Origin: Chungangia koreensis
Lineage (GTDB): Bacteria; Bacillota; Bacilli; Bacillales_A; Planococcaceae
Length of the DNA stretch: 64,000 bases
Direction of reading: 5' to 3'
Assembly (NCBI RefSeq): GCF_042651785.1
Contig: NZ_JBHSEC010000022.1
Span: 195,332 to 259,331 of the forward strand
Of the stretch, positions 62,057 through 64,000 are shown one piece after another (the first letter of the stretch is position 1; each line of letters begins with the position of its first letter). Below the pieces are notes generated by a model. It ran no database searches and was not told the origin of the DNA. It saw nothing but the letters and a program-made list of their open reading frames with translations. The translations under genes and the position numbers were made by a program.

Positions 62057-62764
62057 GTGACAATACGAAATTGGTTTAAATTTTTCTGGAATGCTTTATG
62101 GATCGGTGGAGGAATCACCGGTATTTTAGGATTATTCATACGCTGGGATGCTTTTCAGCCATATATAGCAGCGGGCGATTACGGTGAATTTTTTGCCGCG
62201 TTCGTTTGGATGGTCTTTTTAGGCTTTACGATGAGCGTAGTCGCACAGGCAGGATTCTTTGCCTACTTGTCAGTTCATCAGTTCGGAGTAAATATGTTCC
62301 GTTCCCTTCGCTTGTGGAACTGGGTACAGCTCTTGATCATAACGGTCGTCATTTTTGACTTGATCTTCTTTAGATTTAAACCTGCAGCAGATACTACAGG
62401 ACAATTCATCATGTATTTGTTCCTTCTTCTCATTTTGCTCATTTCTGCTTTCGTAACAGCACGTTTCAAAGCAAAATGGACGAAACAAGGAGCATTCATT
62501 TCTGCACTATTCTTTATGATTGTTATTACAACCCTTGAGTGGCTGCCGGCACTGCTGGTCCAAAAAGGGAATATCGACAGTTGGGTAGCACTCTTATTAT
62601 TCCCATTACTCGCAGTCAATGCATATCAAATTCTCATGCTTCCTAAATTTAATGCGAAGTCGGAAGAAGATCGGAAAAGGCTTGAAGCGAGAAGAGCGGA
62701 ACGAAGAAAGCAACAGGCTGGAAAAGGTGTAGCTGAAACAAAAACGAAAAAGAACGGGCGCTGA
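62057..62764 (+). CDS. kbaA: KinB-signalling pathway activation protein KbaA
   Basis: 235 aa with six hydrophobic segments and a very basic C-terminal tail (about 200-235). KbaA is needed for activity of sporulation kinase KinB. Start GTG 62057 follows GGAGGCTCTAATCGAA. Synteny (gerD-kbaA-pdaB-rrn) supports the call. Confidence 0.9.
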   Translation: MTIRNWFKFFWNALWIGGGITGILGLFIRWDAFQPYIAAGDYGEFFAAFVWMVFLGFTMSVVAQAGFFAYLSVHQFGVNMFRSLRLWNWVQLLIITVVIFDLIFFRFKPAADTTGQFIMYLFLLLILLISAFVTARFKAKWTKQGAFISALFFMIVITTLEWLPALLVQKGNIDSWVALLLFPLLAVNAYQILMLPKFNAKSEEDRKRLEARRAERRKQQAGKGVAETKTKKNGR

Positions 62765-62777
62765 CCCGTTCTTTTTT
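62747..62777. terminator. bidirectional terminator between kbaA and the PdaB-like gene
   Basis: AAAAAGAACGGG (62747-62758) pairs with CCCGTTCTTTTT (62765-62776). The kbaA stop codon is in the loop and the stop of the opposite gene is in the 3' arm. Confidence 0.88.
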
Positions 62778-63438
62778 ATTGGGGATATTTTTTCGTCTTG
62801 ACAGAAACTCCGAATATGACATCTTCGACAGAGTGAAAATCATGAGAAGAACGAAGGCTGTCGATTGATTTAAAGGATATCTTCTCATCTCTATGGTAAG
62901 GGATGGAGAGGATATCCCCCTTCCCTAACTTTGGCTTCTGTCCGGTAGTTGACCAAAATACGGAAGAACCGAGGGCATTAATCTCATGTTGATACAGACT
63001 TTGTCTCAAACCATCGGAAAACTCTTCGTCCGCTGTTCGGAACCAAAGTGGTTTTTTTTCAAAAACTTTCTCAAAACCTTGTATCTCTTTTTCCAATAAA
63101 GAAGGATCTTCCTCATATGCAATTCCAGCTTTACCTAATAGACCTACCGGGATTTTCTTTTTAATGAGTATTTCCACCGCTTTCGGGGAGCGATTCAGCC
63201 AGTCTGAGTCTGCCATAATTAGTGGATAAGGACTCTGGAGAGACTCAAGCCATTGGATTACATCTTCTTTCCCGAATGATATATTTACTGTCACTGCTGA
63301 ACCGTATGTACCTTTTGTAATCACCTCTGGCTGCTCGGTCATTCGGAAGGTGGGCAGTAATCCTCCGTCTTTTGGAACTGTGATCAACAAGAAAAAGAGA
63401 AATGCGAATATAAATAGTATCGTTGTTTTGTTAATGAT
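62776..63438 (-). CDS. PdaB-like protein with degenerate NodB motifs
   Basis: About 220 aa, in the position and orientation of B. subtilis pdaB, a spore polysaccharide deacetylase. A NodB-type barrel is suggested by TVNISFG, which aligns with TFDISWG of PdaB, but the catalytic Asp is Asn, the IGNH metal-binding His segment reads VGLL, and the RPPSG and LLH motifs are RTADE and SIP. It is probably inactive as a deacetylase. Behind AAAGGAG the frame reads ATA, ATC, ATT and a membrane span (about 7-21); no ATG/GTG/TTG occurs before TTG 63390. ATC 63438 is my best start guess. Confidence 0.65.
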   Translation of the reverse strand: MINKTTILFIFAFLFFLLITVPKDGGLLPTFRMTEQPEVITKGTYGSAVTVNISFGKEDVIQWLESLQSPYPLIMADSDWLNRSPKAVEILIKKKIPVGLLGKAGIAYEEDPSLLEKEIQGFEKVFEKKPLWFRTADEEFSDGLRQSLYQHEINALGSSVFWSTTGQKPKLGKGDILSIPYHRDEKISFKSIDSLRSSHDFHSVEDVIFGVSVKTKKYPQ

Positions 63439-63505
63439 TATGACGCTCCTTTGTATTTATATTGATGGGACAAAATAGGTTTCTATAAAAAAATATGATT
63501 TAGTG

Positions 63506-63535
63506 TTGACATTCATGCATAAACGATGTTAAGAT
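63506..63535 (+). promoter_or_regulatory. rrn operon promoter
   Basis: TTGACA (63506-63511), 18 bp, TAAGAT (63530-63535). It is followed by a leader with GCCG/CGGC and TCCGAC/GTCGGA hairpins and the GAACCTTGAAAACTGAACAG segment common in Bacillales rRNA leaders and spacers. Confidence 0.75.
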
Positions 63536-63694
63536 ACAAAAGTCGCCGAAATGAGACGGCAAAATGAACCTTGAAAACTGAACAGCAAAACGTCTAACAA
63601 TAACTGTTTTGATCCGACCTCCGTCGGACAGAACAGACAACAAATTTGGACATCATTATGATGCCAGCAAAACTTATGAGCTTAACTCATACTC

Positions 63695-64000
63695 TTTATG
63701 GAGAGTTTGATCCTGGCTCAGGACGAACGCTGGCGGCGTGCCTAATACATGCAAGTCGAGCGGACTTGAGGGAGCTTGCTCCCGATGGTCAGCGGCGGAC
63801 GGGTGAGTAACACGTGGGCAACCTGCCCTGCAGATGGGGATAACTCCGGGAAACCGGGGCTAATACCGAATAATCAGTAGCACCGCATGGTGCTATTCTG
63901 AAAGATGGTTTCGGCTATCACTGCAGGATGGGCCCGCGGCGCATTAGCTAGTTGGTGGGGTAACGGCCTACCAAGGCGACGATGCGTAGCCGACCTGAGA
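63695..64000 (+). rRNA. rrs: 16S ribosomal RNA, 5' part
   Basis: AGAGTTTGATCCTGGCTCAG (the universal 27F site) begins at 63702, and the molecule starts about seven bases earlier. Variable region V1 and most of V2 follow. The gene runs off the end of the window. The sequence is Bacillales-like. Confidence 0.97.

Overview
The window looks like the ribosomal-protein / RNA-polymerase super-cluster of an endospore-forming Bacillales. Gene order follows Bacillus subtilis from ctsR to the rrn operon, and cwlD, gerD, kbaA and a pdaB-position gene point to a spore former. Several details (short rpoB tail, lost map and KOW genes, accessory inserts) suggest Planococcaceae, for example a Sporosarcina-like organism. 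The genus is inferred from memory of gene order and protein sequences, not from a search.

Layout. 1-60: three 21-bp palindrome repeats. 88-5077: CtsR regulon (ctsR-mcsA-mcsB-clpC) with two near-identical CtsR-box promoters. 5159-10633: radA, a PIN/TRAM membrane protein, ispD-ispF, gltX. 10636-14673: cysteine T-box operon cysE-cysS-mrnC-rlmB-rae1. 14678-19736: sigH, rpmG, secE, nusG, rplKAJL with L1 and L10 leaders, an rsmC-like methyltransferase. 19738-32114: rpoB, rpoC, L7Ae-like gene, rpsL, rpsG, fusA, tuf. 32141-33844: an accessory island holding a highly regular 82-bp tandem array (35 AATGCTG motifs) and a minus-strand NERD-domain gene. 34110-48639: S10/spc/alpha ribosomal clusters, with secY, adk, infA and rpoA; a 400-bp gene-free but strongly structured stretch lies between adk and infA where B. 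subtilis has map and a KOW gene. 48686-53267: structured attenuator-like RNA, ECF transporter module ecfA1-ecfA2-ecfT, truA, L13 leader, rplM, rpsI. 53278-56733: a PBSX-like lysis/regulation remnant (ImmA-like protease, Xre repressor, XtrA, ArpU, XhlA, LysM amidase) with no phage structural genes. 56829-59303: STAS protein, C45-type hydrolase, DUF421 membrane protein. 59398-63438: cwlD, salA/mrp, gerD, kbaA and a PdaB-like protein that has lost its catalytic motifs. 63506-64000: rrn promoter and the 5' end of 16S rRNA.

Most of the DNA is growth-linked housekeeping machinery controlled by autoregulatory leaders (T-box, L1, L10, L13), tandem promoters and intrinsic terminators. The most unusual items are the 82-bp helically phased array, the structured adk-infA spacer, the capsid-less lysis cassette with its operator arrays, the apparently dead PdaB homolog, and two genes whose good ribosome-binding sites are followed by ATC/ATT-type codons instead of a canonical start.
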